Assembly: GCA_907163075.1 (NCBI GenBank)
Contig: CAJQTY010000001.1
Location: 2,914,001-2,978,000 of the forward strand
Length of the DNA stretch: 64,000 nt
Source of the DNA: an uncultured Rhodocyclaceae bacterium
GTDB lineage: Bacteria; Pseudomonadota; Gammaproteobacteria; Burkholderiales; Rhodocyclaceae
Direction: 5' to 3'
The position numbers were made by a program, and so were the translations under genes. How positions within the stretch are numbered: position 1 is the first letter of the stretch; every line of letters begins with the position of its first letter. Positions 29,982 through 40,027 of the stretch are shown piece by piece. The notes under the pieces are model-generated. The model was not told the DNA's origin. It saw only the letters and a program-made list of their open reading frames with translations, and made no database searches.

Positions 29982-30011
29982 TTGCGTTCCTGGTGGCTGA
30001 TCGCTTTTAAT
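29982..30011 (+). promoter_or_regulatory. Candidate sigma-70 promoter for pyrC
   Basis: TTGCGT at 29982-29987 and TTTAAT at 30006-30011 with 18 bp between. It lies about 35 bases before the pyrC start. The boxes are weak, so this is a tentative call. Confidence 0.35.
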
Positions 30012-30045
30012 CTAGAATTCATTCATTCCATCAGGAACTGGAAAC

Positions 30046-31086
30046 ATGCAGATCACGCAACTCACTCTCACCCGCCCCGACGACTGGCACCTGCACCTGC
30101 GCGACGGCGGGGCGCTCGCTTCGGTTCTTCCGCACAGCGCGCGCCAGTTCGCGCGGGCCATCATAATGCCCAACCTGCGGCCGCCGGTGACGACCGTTGC
30201 GGCCGCCGCCGAATACCGCCAGCGCATTCTCGCCGCGCTGCCGGCCGGCCTCAGTTTCGAGCCGCTGATGACGCTTTATCTTACCGACAACACGCCGGCG
30301 GACGAGATCAGGCGTGCGGCCGAGAGCGGCTTCGTCAAGGCCGTAAAGCTCTATCCGGCGGGCGCCACGACCAATTCAGACGCCGGCGTGACCGACCTCG
30401 CCAACTGCGCCGCCGCGCTGTCGGAGCTGGAGGATCTCGGGCTGCCGCTGCTGGTGCACGGCGAAGTGACCGACCCGGCGATCGATCTCTTCGATCGCGA
30501 AAAAGTCTTCATCGAAACCGTGCTGCAGCCGCTACTCAAGCGCCATCCGGGCTTGCGCGTGGTGTTCGAGCACATCACCACGCAGGAGGCCGCGGAGTTC
30601 GTCGCCGCCTCCGGCGCGAACGTGGCGGCGACGATTACCGCGCACCATCTCCTCTACAACCGCAATGCCCTGTTTACCGGCGGCATTCGCCCGCACTACT
30701 TCTGTCTGCCAATATTGAAGCGCGAGACCCATCGCCAGGCATTGCTGCGCGCCGCGACGTCCGGCAGCGGTAAGTTCTTCCTCGGCACCGACTCGGCGCC
30801 GCATGCGCGCGGCGCCAAGGAAACCGCCTGCGGCTGTGCCGGCTGCTACACGGCGCATGCCGCGCTGGAGCTCTATGCCGAGTCCTTTTCCGCCGCCGGC
30901 GCGCTCGACCGGCTGGAAGCCTTTGCCAGTTTCAACGGGCCCGACTTCTACCGCCTGCCGCGCAACGCCGGCACGGTTACGCTGCAGCAGCAGGCCTGGA
31001 TGGTGCCCGACGCCTACGATTTTGCCGGCGATAAACTGGTGCCGCTACGCGCCGGCGAATCCTTGCGCTGGAAACTCGTTGACTGA
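30046..31086 (+). CDS. pyrC: Dihydroorotase, class II
   Basis: Cyclises carbamoyl-aspartate to dihydroorotate in pyrimidine synthesis. The protein is 346 residues, the E. coli-type size. Metal and substrate motifs are [11 protein letters not shown] near residue 12 (HxHxR), [27 protein letters not shown] near 105 (carboxylated Lys), [18 protein letters not shown], and [13 protein letters not shown] near 245. AGGAA precedes the start. It is followed 31 bases later by a small lipoprotein gene in the same direction. Confidence 0.96.
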   Translation: MQITQLTLTRPDDWHLHLRDGGALASVLPHSARQFARAIIMPNLRPPVTTVAAAAEYRQRILAALPAGLSFEPLMTLYLTDNTPADEIRRAAESGFVKAVKLYPAGATTNSDAGVTDLANCAAALSELEDLGLPLLVHGEVTDPAIDLFDREKVFIETVLQPLLKRHPGLRVVFEHITTQEAAEFVAASGANVAATITAHHLLYNRNALFTGGIRPHYFCLPILKRETHRQALLRAATSGSGKFFLGTDSAPHARGAKETACGCAGCYTAHAALELYAESFSAAGALDRLEAFASFNGPDFYRLPRNAGTVTLQQQAWMVPDAYDFAGDKLVPLRAGESLRWKLVD

Positions 31087-31117
31087 ACGTCGATTTGCCT
31101 GCTGCCGGAGGTCTGCC

Positions 31118-31573
31118 ATGTACGTCCGAAGATTGCTGCCCCTGTTTCTGCTGCCGCTTATCGCGGGCTGTTCCGACCAGCGCGCGACGTTCGAGATCAA
31201 GGGCAGCGCCCATGCGCTCAGCTTGATCCGGGTGACGAGCTACCCGTGGGAGAAAACGGCTAAATATTCCGTTGTCGCCGCGCGCATGCCTGACTGCATG
31301 CGGCGGCATTTAATGTTCGAAGCGCGGCTGGATGCCAAGGTCGAGGTCTATTCGCCAGGCAACGACGCCTGGATCCTCAAGCAGAACGAACGCATGTTCG
31401 TCGTTGAAACCCGCACCTGCGAAGGTTTTGCCAAACTCGACAAGGTGCCCGACGAGGGTCTCGGGGCGTTGATGGGAACATTTCAAATGCGCCAGGACGC
31501 GCTGGTGTTCGTTGCCGCGCCCAAGGTCGAGCCGCCGTCCGCGGCGGCCGGGGGCGAACCCGCGGCAAACTGA
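31118..31573 (+). CDS. Small lipoprotein of unknown function
   Basis: A 151-residue protein. The N-terminus RRLLPLFLLPLIAGCSDQ is a lipoprotein signal with lipobox IAGC, so the Cys near residue 17 should be the lipidation site. The mature part (FEIKGSAHALSLIRVTSYPWEKTAKYSVVAARMPDC in pattern) shows no family I recognise and has three further Cys positions in MPDCMRRH and ETRTCEGF. It follows pyrC closely and precedes rnpB. GGAGG lies ten bases before the ATG. Confidence 0.75.
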   Translation: MYVRRLLPLFLLPLIAGCSDQRATFEIKGSAHALSLIRVTSYPWEKTAKYSVVAARMPDCMRRHLMFEARLDAKVEVYSPGNDAWILKQNERMFVVETRTCEGFAKLDKVPDEGLGALMGTFQMRQDALVFVAAPKVEPPSAAAGGEPAAN

Positions 31574-31592
31574 TCGCGGGCGCGCGACAGCG

Positions 31593-31598
31593 TATAAT
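31593..31598 (+). promoter_or_regulatory. -10 box of the RNase P RNA gene
   Basis: A perfect TATAAT eight bases before the first paired base of the RNase P RNA. A clear -35 box is not visible, but the spacing fits a transcript start near 31606. Confidence 0.7.
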
Positions 31599-31605
31599 GC
31601 GCTTC

Positions 31606-32064
31606 GGGAAGTCGGCCAGGCAACCGCTGGGCGAAGGGCGCAAGCTTTAGCCGAGAGGAAAGTCCGGGCTTCACAGAGCAAGATGCCGGTTAACGACCGG
31701 GCACCGTGAGGTGACGGAAAGTGCAACAGAGAATAGACCGCCGATGGCTGTAAGGGCGGGTCGCCGCAAGGCGGCCCGGTCCTTTGCGCGGGGCGCGGCA
31801 ACTCGCTCCGCACGGATCAGGCAAGGGTGAAACGGCGCCCCGGCGCAAGTCGGGGCGGTCGGGCGAAAGCCCGGCCGAGGTAAGAGCTCACCGCGGACGT
31901 GGTAACACGGACGGCACGGTAAACCCCATCTGAAGCAAGGCCAAATAGGGAAGCGCATGGCGTGGCTCGCGTTGCTTCCGGGTAGGCTGCTTGAGCGTGC
32001 TGGCAACAGTACGCCTAGAGGAATGGTTGTCCACGACAGAACCCGGCTTAACGACCGACTTCCC
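31606..32064 (+). ncRNA. rnpB: RNase P RNA, bacterial class A
   Basis: The catalytic RNA that trims 5' leaders from pre-tRNAs. Universally conserved pieces are visible: GAGGAAAGTCCGGGCTTC near 31655, GTGCAACAGAGAATA near 31722, CGGTAAACCCCATCTGAAGCAAG near 31917, GGCTGCTTGAGCGTG near 31986, and AATGGTTGTCCACGACAGAA near 32022. The ends GGGAAGTCGG and CCGACTTCCC pair to form P1. The central part is longer than in E. coli because of extra GC-rich hairpins between 31750 and 31880. Ends are estimated from P1 pairing. Confidence 0.95.
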
Positions 32065-32550
32065 CCTTTCTTCTTCGACTGAAATGAAACTTCGCCGCGC
32101 CGGGACAAGCGTTTCCTCGCGCGGCGGGGACGCTCGCGACATCTCTTTCGCGCCCTTCGACTGGCTCCGCGAACGGGCCTGGCCGCTTGGCCAAGAGTCA
32201 GGACGCTGACGATCATCCTCATCAGCATCCGGGTTCGGTGGGCGTCGACGGGTGAGCACACGTTCTTCTCCGTGACTCTTCGTTCTCCGTCTTGAAAGCG
32301 CGTGCAAGCGGGCGAATCCGCTCTGTCCGCCGCGTGATCGCCGCCGCCTTTAACACTTCTTTACATTCCACCGCCCATGCTGCCGGCCGCTTCGGTGATT
32401 TCGTAACAAACTACTTTAAGTTGCATTTTCTTAGCGTTGTTTTTTAAGTGAAATTTTATTAATAAAAATCATTGAAAATATTATATAAGTCCTTGTTGTC
32501 ATTGGAAAAAATTCCGCAAACCGCTTGCATTGCCCAATTCTTTGTCTTAG
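32065..32550. other. Intergenic region before mraZ
   Basis: About 490 bases without a convincing gene. The first 280 bases are GC-rich and hold no recognisable signal. From 32400 to 32520 the sequence turns strongly AT-rich (TTTTATTAATAAAAATCATTG), typical of a strong upstream promoter region for the division cluster. A possible -35 (TTGCAT) lies at 32525-32530. Confidence 0.6.
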
Positions 32551-32577
32551 AGTGGGGGATAGTGGTAAAAAGTGGGG
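32551..32577 (+). promoter_or_regulatory. MraZ operator, three direct repeats
   Basis: AGTGGGGGAT, AGTGGTAAAA and AGTGGGGAAA stand head to tail with an exact 10-bp period at 32551, 32561 and 32571. MraZ is known to bind direct TGGGN repeats spaced by five bases upstream of its own gene. The position about 50 bases before mraZ supports autorepression of the division and cell wall cluster. Confidence 0.85.
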
Positions 32578-32623
32578 AAATCAGCGATTTCTCAGGCAAA
32601 TATTTACAGTGGAGCCGGATTTG

Positions 32624-33070
32624 ATGTTTCAGGGTGCTGCGGTGCTAAGTCTCGATGCCAAGGGTCGGCTCGCCATTCCGGCGCGTCACCGGGAGGCGCT
32701 CGCGGCCGCATCCGGCGGTCAGCTTGTGCTGACGGCGCATCCGCATCGCTGCCTTCTGCTCTATCCCGGCACAGCCTGGGAACCGATTCGCGACAAGGTC
32801 CTGGCGGCCTCCAGTTTCAATCCGCAAGCCGCCGCCATCAAACGCCTGCTGGTCGGTAATGCGCGCGACGAAGCCATGGATTCCGCCGGCCGCCTGCTGG
32901 TTGCGCCCGAACTTCGCCTGTTCGCGCAACTGGAAAAGCAGGTCTGGCTGGTCGGTCAGGGCAGTCACTTCGAGATCTGGTCGGATGCCGGCTGGCAGAA
33001 ACAGCAGGACGCCTTTTTTGCCATGGGCGATCAGCAGTTGCCGCCAGGCCTCGAGGACCTGGCGCTGTGA
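32624..33070 (+). CDS. mraZ: Transcriptional regulator MraZ
   Basis: A 148-residue protein with two AbrB-like MraZ repeats that binds its own promoter and opens the division cluster. It starts [24 protein letters not shown]; the second repeat has [20 protein letters not shown]. An in-frame start at 32525 would run over the operator and is rejected. The stop overlaps the rsmH start by four bases (GTGA). Regulation by the three repeats just upstream is expected. Confidence 0.96.
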   Translation: MFQGAAVLSLDAKGRLAIPARHREALAAASGGQLVLTAHPHRCLLLYPGTAWEPIRDKVLAASSFNPQAAAIKRLLVGNARDEAMDSAGRLLVAPELRLFAQLEKQVWLVGQGSHFEIWSDAGWQKQQDAFFAMGDQQLPPGLEDLAL

Positions 33071-34020
33071 GCGTTGTTTCGCCGCATCAGACGGTGTTGC
33101 TGCAGGAGGCGGTCGAGGCGTTGGAGGTAAGGCCCTCCGGCACTTATGTCGACGGGACCTTCGGTCGCGGCGGCCACAGCCGCGCAATTCTCGAACGTCT
33201 CGGCGCCAGCGGCCGGCTGCTGGCGCTCGACCGCGACCCGCAAGCGGTGGCTGCGGCGCGGGCCATCAATGATGCGCGGCTGACCATGGTGCACCACAGT
33301 TTCGGCGAACTCGCCGTGGCCGTGCGTCAGGCCGGAGTCGAGGCGGTCGATGGGGTGCTGCTCGATATCGGAGTGTCATCGCCCCAGATCGACGAGGGGG
33401 AGCGGGGCTTCAGCTTTCGCTTCGATGCACCGCTCGACATGCGCATGGACACCACGCAGGGTGAGACGGCGGCTTCGTTTCTGGCGATTGCCGGAATAAA
33501 AGAAATCACGGAGGTCATTAGAAACTATGGCGAAGAACGGTTTGCTTTCCAGATTGCAAAGAAGATTGTGGCTGCTCGGGGCGAGCGGCCTGTTGCAACC
33601 ACGGGCGAACTTGCCGCGCTCGTACGCGAAGCCGTGCGGACCCACGAGCCCGGCCAGGATCCGGCGACGCGTACCTTTCAGGCTTTACGGATTTACGTCA
33701 ATCAAGAGCTCGAGCAACTTGCGCTAGTCCTGCCGCAGGCCATGGATATTCTGAAGTGCGGCGGGCGGCTGGTGGTGATCAGCTTTCATTCGCTCGAAGA
33801 TCGCATCGTCAAGCGTTTCATGCGCAACGCGGCGTCGGTCGATAACCTGCCCAAGAACCTGCCCTTGCGTTCAGTCGACCTGCCGTGGCCGAAGCTGCGC
33901 CTGGTCGGCAAACCGGTCAAGGCCGGTGCCGCCGAAGTGGCGCTCAACCCGCGGGCGCGCAGCGCCGTGATGCGCGTGGCCGAAAAGCTCGCGGCCAAGC
34001 CGATCGCGGAGCTCGCCTGA
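33067..34020 (+). CDS. rsmH: 16S rRNA N4-cytosine methyltransferase
   Basis: Methylates N4 of C1402 in 16S rRNA, the same nucleotide whose ribose is modified by RsmI upstream. The protein is 317 residues, starting with GTG. Motifs are [16 protein letters not shown] (SAM binding) near residue 27, [13 protein letters not shown] near 97, [17 protein letters not shown], and [17 protein letters not shown] near 237. It overlaps mraZ and is one base from ftsL, the standard order. Confidence 0.97.
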   Translation: MSVVSPHQTVLLQEAVEALEVRPSGTYVDGTFGRGGHSRAILERLGASGRLLALDRDPQAVAAARAINDARLTMVHHSFGELAVAVRQAGVEAVDGVLLDIGVSSPQIDEGERGFSFRFDAPLDMRMDTTQGETAASFLAIAGIKEITEVIRNYGEERFAFQIAKKIVAARGERPVATTGELAALVREAVRTHEPGQDPATRTFQALRIYVNQELEQLALVLPQAMDILKCGGRLVVISFHSLEDRIVKRFMRNAASVDNLPKNLPLRSVDLPWPKLRLVGKPVKAGAAEVALNPRARSAVMRVAEKLAAKPIAELA

Positions 34021-34021
34021 G

Positions 34022-34297
34022 ATGGTTCGCTTCAATATCCTCCTCCTCGTCGCGGCGGTGATCTGTTCGCTCAGCGTCGTCACCTCGCAGCACAAGGCGC
34101 GCAAGCTCTTCCAGGCGCTCGAGAGCGAGCAGGAGCGCGCCAAGCAGCTTGAAGTCGAATTCGGCCAGTTGCAATTGGAGCTGCAGACCTGGGCGACGTC
34201 GCCGCGCATTGAAAAAATCGCCCGCGAGAAGCTCAGGATGCGCACGCCGGAAACCGACAAGATGATTACCGCGACGGCGGGAGTTTCGTCGCGATGA
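34022..34297 (+). CDS. ftsL: Cell division protein FtsL
   Basis: A 91-residue bitopic membrane protein of the divisome, partner of FtsB and FtsQ. One N-terminal span (FNILLLVAAVICSLSVVTSQ) is followed by a coiled-coil region (KLFQALESEQERAKQLEVEF) and the conserved SPRIEKIAREKLRM end. Very short cytoplasmic tail. The stop overlaps the ftsI start (ATGA). Confidence 0.93.
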   Translation: MVRFNILLLVAAVICSLSVVTSQHKARKLFQALESEQERAKQLEVEFGQLQLELQTWATSPRIEKIAREKLRMRTPETDKMITATAGVSSR

Positions 34298-36045
34298 TGA
34301 ACTTCAAGGGCGCGCGGGCGCACAAATTCGCCGAAAGCCCGGTGCTCAAGCTGCGTCTGCCGGCCTGGCGCTCGCGCCTGATGGCGCTGCTCATCCTGTC
34401 CTGCTTCGCCGTGCTGATCGGCCGCTCCTTTTATCTGCAGGTGCTCAACAACGATTTCCTGCAGGAAAAGGGCGAATCGCGCTATCAACGCGATCTTGAA
34501 ATTTCCGCGTCGCGCGGACGCATCGCCGATCGCAACGGCGATGTCCTGGCGATCTCGACGCCGATGAAGTCGGTTTGGGCGATTCCCGCCGATGCCCGTC
34601 TGACGCCGGATCAGATCAAGCAGCTCGCCAGTTTGCTGGAGATAGGCGTCAAGGAGCTGTCGCAAAAACTCGCCAGCGACAAGTCGTTTGTATTCCTGCG
34701 CCGCCAACTGCCGCCGGAAGTCGGCGACCGGGTGGCCGCCCTCAAGCTGCCCGGTATCGGCCAGGACAAGGAATATCGCCGTTACTATCCGAGCGGCGAG
34801 ATGACGGCGCATATGGTCGGCTTCACCGGAGTCGACGACAAGGGGCTGGAAGGCGTCGAACTGGCCTTCCAGAGCCAGTTGCTCGGCCACTCCGGGAGCC
34901 GCAGCGTGATCAAGGATCGGCGCGGGCAGATCGTCGAGGATGTCGGCTCGATCAAGCCGCCGCAGGACGGCAAGGACATCCACCTGGCGCTCGATTCGAA
35001 GATCCAGTACCTCGCCTACAGCCACTTGAAGCAGGCCATGACCGATTTCAAGGCCAAGGCCGGCGGCGCCGTGGTGCTTGACGTGAGGACCGGTGAAGTG
35101 CTGGCGTTGGCCAACTGGCCGACCTACAACCCGAACAACCGCGAGCGCCTGTCGGGCGCGCAACTGCGCAACCGCGCGGTGACCGATACCTACGAGCCCG
35201 GCTCGACGCTCAAGCCGTTCACCGTTGCCCAGGCGCTGGAGAGCGGCAAGGTCCGCTTCGACACGGTGATCAACTGCGCGCCCGGCCGGTTGACGATTGG
35301 CTCGGCGACGATCTCCGATGCGCATCCGCACGGCGCGCTGACCGTCGCCCAGGTCATCCAGAAATCCTCCAATGTCGGCGCCGCCAAGATCGCCGCCATG
35401 CTCAGCGCAAAGCAGATGTGGGACATGTTCGATGCCGTCGGTTTCGGCCAGGTGTCGCGCCTTGGCTTCCCGGGCGAAGTCAGCGGCCGTGTGCGTCCAT
35501 GGAAGACCTGGCGCCCGATCGAACAGGCGACCATGTCCTACGGCCACGGCATCTCGGTTTCCCTGATGCAGCTGGCGCGGGCTTACTCCGTTTTTGCCCG
35601 CGATGGCGACATGATTCCGCTGACACTGACCAAGCTGGAGACGACGCCGCTCGCTTCGACGCGGGTGTTCAGTGCGCAGACGGCGCGCGAGGTGCGCGCC
35701 ATGCTCGAGATGGCCGTGCAGCCCGGCGGCACGGCGCCGAAGGCGCAGATTCCGGGTTACCGCGTCGGCGGCAAGACGGGCACGGCGTACAAGCTCGAAG
35801 GTGGGCAGTACGCCAGGAAATACGTCGCGTCCTTCGTTGGTCTCGCCCCGGTTTCGGATCCGCGCCTGATCGTTGCGGTCATGATCGACGAGCCGGGCGG
35901 AGCCCAGCACTACGGCGGCGACGTCGCCGGCCCCGTATTTGCGGGGGTGATGGCCGGCGCGCTGCGCACGCTCGGCATTGCGCCGGATGCCGCCGTGCAG
36001 GTGGCGCAGGGCAATGCGCCAAAAGCGCCCAAGGAGAAACTGTGA
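34294..36045 (+). CDS. ftsI: Septal peptidoglycan transpeptidase (PBP3)
   Basis: A 583-residue class B penicillin-binding protein that cross-links septal peptidoglycan with FtsW. One N-terminal span (ALLILSCFAVLIGRSFYLQV) is followed by a PBP dimer domain and the transpeptidase domain. Active-site motifs are the catalytic Ser in EPGSTLKPF (SxxK) near residue 305, SSN in QKSSNVGAAK, and KTGT in VGGKTGTAYK near 494. The start overlaps ftsL; a second ATG follows immediately and either could be used. Confidence 0.96.
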   Translation: MMNFKGARAHKFAESPVLKLRLPAWRSRLMALLILSCFAVLIGRSFYLQVLNNDFLQEKGESRYQRDLEISASRGRIADRNGDVLAISTPMKSVWAIPADARLTPDQIKQLASLLEIGVKELSQKLASDKSFVFLRRQLPPEVGDRVAALKLPGIGQDKEYRRYYPSGEMTAHMVGFTGVDDKGLEGVELAFQSQLLGHSGSRSVIKDRRGQIVEDVGSIKPPQDGKDIHLALDSKIQYLAYSHLKQAMTDFKAKAGGAVVLDVRTGEVLALANWPTYNPNNRERLSGAQLRNRAVTDTYEPGSTLKPFTVAQALESGKVRFDTVINCAPGRLTIGSATISDAHPHGALTVAQVIQKSSNVGAAKIAAMLSAKQMWDMFDAVGFGQVSRLGFPGEVSGRVRPWKTWRPIEQATMSYGHGISVSLMQLARAYSVFARDGDMIPLTLTKLETTPLASTRVFSAQTAREVRAMLEMAVQPGGTAPKAQIPGYRVGGKTGTAYKLEGGQYARKYVASFVGLAPVSDPRLIVAVMIDEPGGAQHYGGDVAGPVFAGVMAGALRTLGIAPDAAVQVAQGNAPKAPKEKL

Positions 36046-37553
36046 GTACGCCGGCGACGCCTTCTCTCGACAACACGCCGGCGGCGGTGATCCGGCAACT
36101 GAACGCCGCCGGCGTGACGCCGCGCGGCGTCGCCGACGACAGCCGCCAGGTGTGTCCCGGTGATCTCTTCATCGCCTACCCCGGCGACCTGGCCGACGGC
36201 CGCGACTATATCGCCGACGCCATCGCGCGCGGTGCCTGTGCCGTGTTGTGGGAAGCCGGCGACGATTTCGTCTGGAACCCCGCGTGGCGCGTCGCCAACC
36301 TGCCGGCGAGCGACTTGCGCCGGTTCTGCGGGCCGCTGGCGCACCAGCTTTTTGGCCAGCCGAGCGAACGCCTGTCGTTGATCGCGATTACCGGCACCAA
36401 CGGCAAGACGACGATCAGCCAGTGGCTCGGCAAGACTCATCCGCGCCGTTGCGCGATCATCGGAACGCTCGGTGCCGGCCTTCCCGGGCAGTTGGTCGAA
36501 ACCGGGTTTACCACGCCCGAGGCGGCGACCCTGACGGGCTATCTTTCCCGCTTCGCCAACGGCGGAGCGCAGGCCTGCGCGCTGGAAGCCAGTTCAATCG
36601 GCATCGAGCAAGGGCGGCTCGACGGCGCGCACGTCGACGTGGCGGTGTTCACCAATCTGACTCGCGACCACCTCGACTACCACGGCACCATGGAAAATTA
36701 CGCCGCGGCCAAGGAAAAACTGTTCGCCTGGCCGCGCCTGCGCCTGGCGGTGATCAATCTTGACGATCCCTTCGGCCTGCTGCTGGCCGATCGCACCACC
36801 GCGTCCAAGGTCCTGGTCTACACGCAAGGCGATGTGCCGGGTGGCCGCCAGGGCGTGATCCGTGCCGAGAACGTCGAGCAGACCCTGGACGGATTGCGGT
36901 TTCGTCTTTCGGCTCCCAATGGCCGGGCGCTGGTCGAGACCGGCCTGCTCGGGCGCTACAACGTATCCAACCTGCTCGCGGTGGCCGCCGTGCTGATCGA
37001 CGCCGGCCTGAGCCCGGCGGAAATCGCCGCGCGCTTTGCCCTACTGTCGCCGCCTCCGGGACGGCTGGAAAAGGTCGGCGGCGAAAAGGCCGGCAACGGT
37101 GATGCGCCGCTGGTCGTCGTCGATTACGCGCACACCCCGGACGCCCTGGAGAGCGCGCTCGGTGCGCTGCGTGGCGTGGCCAGCGCACGCGGCGCCGCGC
37201 TGGTCGCCGTCTTCGGCTGCGGCGGCAATCGCGACCATGGCAAGCGCCCGCTGATGGGCGCAATCGCCACGCGGCTGGCCGACCGTGTCGTGCTGACCAG
37301 TGACAACCCGCGCAGCGAACAGCCGGCGGCGATCATCGACGAAATCCGTACGGCGGCACCGACCGCCGAAGTCATCGTCGATCGCGCCCAGGCCATCCGC
37401 CGGACGATCCTTGCGGCGCACCCGGCAGACGTCATTCTGCTGGCCGGCAAGGGCCATGAGCCGTACCAGGAAATCGCCGGCGTGCGCCGACCGTTCTCGG
37501 ATCTCGCCGAAGCGCAAGCCGCACTGGCCGCCCGTCTGGAGAAGAATCAATGA
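36042..37553 (+). CDS. murE: UDP-MurNAc-tripeptide ligase (meso-DAP adding)
   Basis: Adds the third amino acid of the peptidoglycan stem peptide. The protein is 503 residues from a GTG that overlaps the ftsI stop (GTGA). Motifs are ITGTNGKTTISQWL (ATP loop), TTPEAATL, NLTRDHLDYHGTMENYAAAK, and VVDYAHTPDALE. The DNPR tetrapeptide (TSDNPRSEQPA) is the known marker for meso-diaminopimelate specificity, so the wall should be of the usual Gram-negative type. Confidence 0.95.
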   Translation: MSTPATPSLDNTPAAVIRQLNAAGVTPRGVADDSRQVCPGDLFIAYPGDLADGRDYIADAIARGACAVLWEAGDDFVWNPAWRVANLPASDLRRFCGPLAHQLFGQPSERLSLIAITGTNGKTTISQWLGKTHPRRCAIIGTLGAGLPGQLVETGFTTPEAATLTGYLSRFANGGAQACALEASSIGIEQGRLDGAHVDVAVFTNLTRDHLDYHGTMENYAAAKEKLFAWPRLRLAVINLDDPFGLLLADRTTASKVLVYTQGDVPGGRQGVIRAENVEQTLDGLRFRLSAPNGRALVETGLLGRYNVSNLLAVAAVLIDAGLSPAEIAARFALLSPPPGRLEKVGGEKAGNGDAPLVVVDYAHTPDALESALGALRGVASARGAALVAVFGCGGNRDHGKRPLMGAIATRLADRVVLTSDNPRSEQPAAIIDEIRTAAPTAEVIVDRAQAIRRTILAAHPADVILLAGKGHEPYQEIAGVRRPFSDLAEAQAALAARLEKNQ

Positions 37554-38938
37554 GCGTGACGATGGATCTCCAGGCCGCCGCCGCCGCGATGGCCGGCAAG
37601 CCGATCGGTGAAAACGTGTCATTCTCCGGCGTCTCGACCGATAGCCGGAAGCTTGCCGGCGGCGAACTCTTTATCGCCTTGCGCGGCGAAAACTTCGACG
37701 GACACGAATTCGTCGCCGCCGCACAAGCGCACGGCGCCGTCGCCGCGGTGGTCGACTCCGAGCAAGACCTGAATGATGCCGTACTGCCGCTCATCGTTGT
37801 CGCTGATACGCGGCTGGCGCTTGGCGCGCTGGCGGCCAACTGGCGCGCCCGTTTCACGCTGCCGCTGATTGCCGTGACCGGCAGCAATGGCAAGACGACG
37901 AGCAAGGAAATGATCGCCAGCATCCTGAAAGCCGCTTACGGCGACGCGGTGCTGGTGACACAGGGCAACTTCAACAACGATATCGGACTGCCGCTGACGC
38001 TGCTCACGCTTGATTCCAGCCATTGTGCGGCGATCGTCGAGTTGGGCATGAACCATCCTGGCGAAATCGCCTACCTGACGCGCATCGCCCGGCCGACGGT
38101 AGGGCTGGTAACCAACGCCCAGCGCGCCCACCTGGCCGGAATGGGTTCGCTGGAGACGATCGCCAGCGAAAAGGGCAGCGTCTTCATGGGCCTGGCCGAG
38201 CCGGGCGTCGCCGTGTTCAACGCCGACGAGACGTGGGCCGATCTGTGGCGCGCCCAGAGCGCCAATCGGCGCGTCCTGACCTTTGCCTTCGAGCGACCGG
38301 CGGAGGTCAGCGGGCGCCACCAAGCACACGGACTCGAGAACAGCCTCATTATTTCGGCGCAGGGCGAGCAGTTCGAAGTCGCGTTGGCTCTGCCGGGAGC
38401 GCACAACGCCCGCAATGCGCTCGGTGCCGCCGCGGCGGCGCTGGCCGCCGGCGTTTCGCTGGCGGCGGTGCGCGCCGGACTCGCCGCCTTCCGCGGGATC
38501 AAGGGCCGTCTGCAACGGCGCCCCGGCCGCAATGGCGCCGTCCTGCTCGATGATACCTATAACGCCAATCCTGATTCCGTGCGCGCCGGTATCGACGTGC
38601 TGGCGGCGACGGTCGGCCGGAAGATCCTGGTGCTCGGGGACATGGGCGAGATCGGCGACATGACCGGCCAGTTCCACGACGAGATCGGCGGCTACGCCAA
38701 GAGCCAGGGCGTCGATCGCCTGCTGGCGCTGGGTGAATCGAGCGCGCTGGCGGCGCACAACTTCGGCGCCGGCGGTCAGCACTTCAAGAAGATCGAAGAC
38801 CTGATCGGGGTCCTGCTCGGCGAGTTGACGCCGCAAACCACGGTGCTCATCAAGGGTTCGCGTTTCATGCGCATGGAGCGGGTGGTTGAAGCCGTGACCG
38901 ACCCCGCCGCAGCGGCAGGCGCCGAAGGGAGCCACTGA
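37550..38938 (+). CDS. murF: UDP-MurNAc-tripeptide:D-Ala-D-Ala ligase
   Basis: Adds the D-Ala-D-Ala dipeptide to complete the pentapeptide precursor. The protein is 462 residues. It shows [27 protein letters not shown], the ATP loop [41 protein letters not shown] and [14 protein letters not shown]. The start overlaps murE by four bases and the stop overlaps mraY by one. Confidence 0.96.
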   Translation: MSVTMDLQAAAAAMAGKPIGENVSFSGVSTDSRKLAGGELFIALRGENFDGHEFVAAAQAHGAVAAVVDSEQDLNDAVLPLIVVADTRLALGALAANWRARFTLPLIAVTGSNGKTTSKEMIASILKAAYGDAVLVTQGNFNNDIGLPLTLLTLDSSHCAAIVELGMNHPGEIAYLTRIARPTVGLVTNAQRAHLAGMGSLETIASEKGSVFMGLAEPGVAVFNADETWADLWRAQSANRRVLTFAFERPAEVSGRHQAHGLENSLIISAQGEQFEVALALPGAHNARNALGAAAAALAAGVSLAAVRAGLAAFRGIKGRLQRRPGRNGAVLLDDTYNANPDSVRAGIDVLAATVGRKILVLGDMGEIGDMTGQFHDEIGGYAKSQGVDRLLALGESSALAAHNFGAGGQHFKKIEDLIGVLLGELTPQTTVLIKGSRFMRMERVVEAVTDPAAAAGAEGSH

Positions 38939-40026
38939 TGCTGCTCATGCTGGCCCAATGGTTGTCGCAGGACGTGCGCGGATTCAACGTCTTCGGCTAC
39001 ATCACACTGCGCACCGTGCTCGCGGCGATGACGGCGCTGATCATTTCCTTCATCGCCGGTCCGCGTGTCATCCGCTGGCTGGCGGCCAAGAAGATCGGGC
39101 AGGCCGTGCGCCACGATGGCCCGCAGACGCATCTCGTCAAAACCGGGACGCCGACCATGGGCGGCGCGCTGATCCTGATCGCCATCGGCATTACCACCCT
39201 GCTGTGGGCCGACCTTGGCAACCGTTACGTGTGGGCGGTGCTGATCGTCACCATGGGCTTCGGCGCCATCGGCTGGTACGACGACTGGAAAAAAGTCGTC
39301 TATCGCGACCCGAAGGGCTTGTCCAGCCGCTGGAAATATTTCTGGCAGTCGGTGATCGGCCTGCTGGTCGCCATCTACCTGGCGATGACGGCGACGGTTC
39401 CGGCGCAGATGCAACTGATCGTTCCCTTCTTCAAGACCGTCACCTATCCGCTTGGCATTGTCGGCTTCATCACGCTGACCTACCTGGTGATCGTCGGCAC
39501 CAGCAACGCCGTGAACCTGACCGACGGCCTCGACGGGCTGGCGATTATGCCGACGGTGATGATCGCCGGCGCGCTGGCGATTTTCGCCTACGTCGCCGGC
39601 AGCGCGGTCTTCTCGAAATACCTGCTGATGCCCTATATCCCGGGAGCCGGCGAACTCGCCGTGTTCCTCGGCGCGATGGCCGGCGCCGGGCTGGGTTTCC
39701 TGTGGTTCAACGCCTATCCGGCCGAAGTCTTCATGGGCGACGTCGGCGCCCTGGCGCTCGGCGGCGCGCTCGGCACCGTGGCCGTGATCGTGCGCCAGGA
39801 AATCGTCCTTGCCGTGATGGGCGGCGTTTTTGTCGCCGAGACGCTGTCGGTGGCGGCGCAGGTCCTCTTTTTCAAGTTTACCGGCGGCAAGCGGATTTTC
39901 CGCATGGCGCCGCTGCATCACCACTACGAGCTCGGCGGCTGGAAAGAAACCCAGGTCGTCGTCCGTTTCTGGATCATCACCATCATGCTGGTGCTGGTCG
40001 GCCTGTCCACACTCAAGATCCGCTGA
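38938..40026 (+). CDS. mraY: Phospho-MurNAc-pentapeptide transferase
   Basis: The integral membrane enzyme that makes lipid I by joining phospho-MurNAc-pentapeptide to undecaprenyl phosphate. The protein is 362 residues with about ten hydrophobic spans. Motifs are [26 protein letters not shown] (catalytic DD), [13 protein letters not shown] (catalytic Asp) and [19 protein letters not shown] (HHH loop). Size and order are standard. Confidence 0.97.
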   Translation: MLLMLAQWLSQDVRGFNVFGYITLRTVLAAMTALIISFIAGPRVIRWLAAKKIGQAVRHDGPQTHLVKTGTPTMGGALILIAIGITTLLWADLGNRYVWAVLIVTMGFGAIGWYDDWKKVVYRDPKGLSSRWKYFWQSVIGLLVAIYLAMTATVPAQMQLIVPFFKTVTYPLGIVGFITLTYLVIVGTSNAVNLTDGLDGLAIMPTVMIAGALAIFAYVAGSAVFSKYLLMPYIPGAGELAVFLGAMAGAGLGFLWFNAYPAEVFMGDVGALALGGALGTVAVIVRQEIVLAVMGGVFVAETLSVAAQVLFFKFTGGKRIFRMAPLHHHYELGGWKETQVVVRFWIITIMLVLVGLSTLKIR

Positions 40027-40027
40027 T

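Noticed and set aside
33871-35910. 679-residue minus-strand frame opposite ftsL and ftsI
   Set aside because: Antisense shadow of two conserved division genes, Arg/His-rich with no domain pattern.
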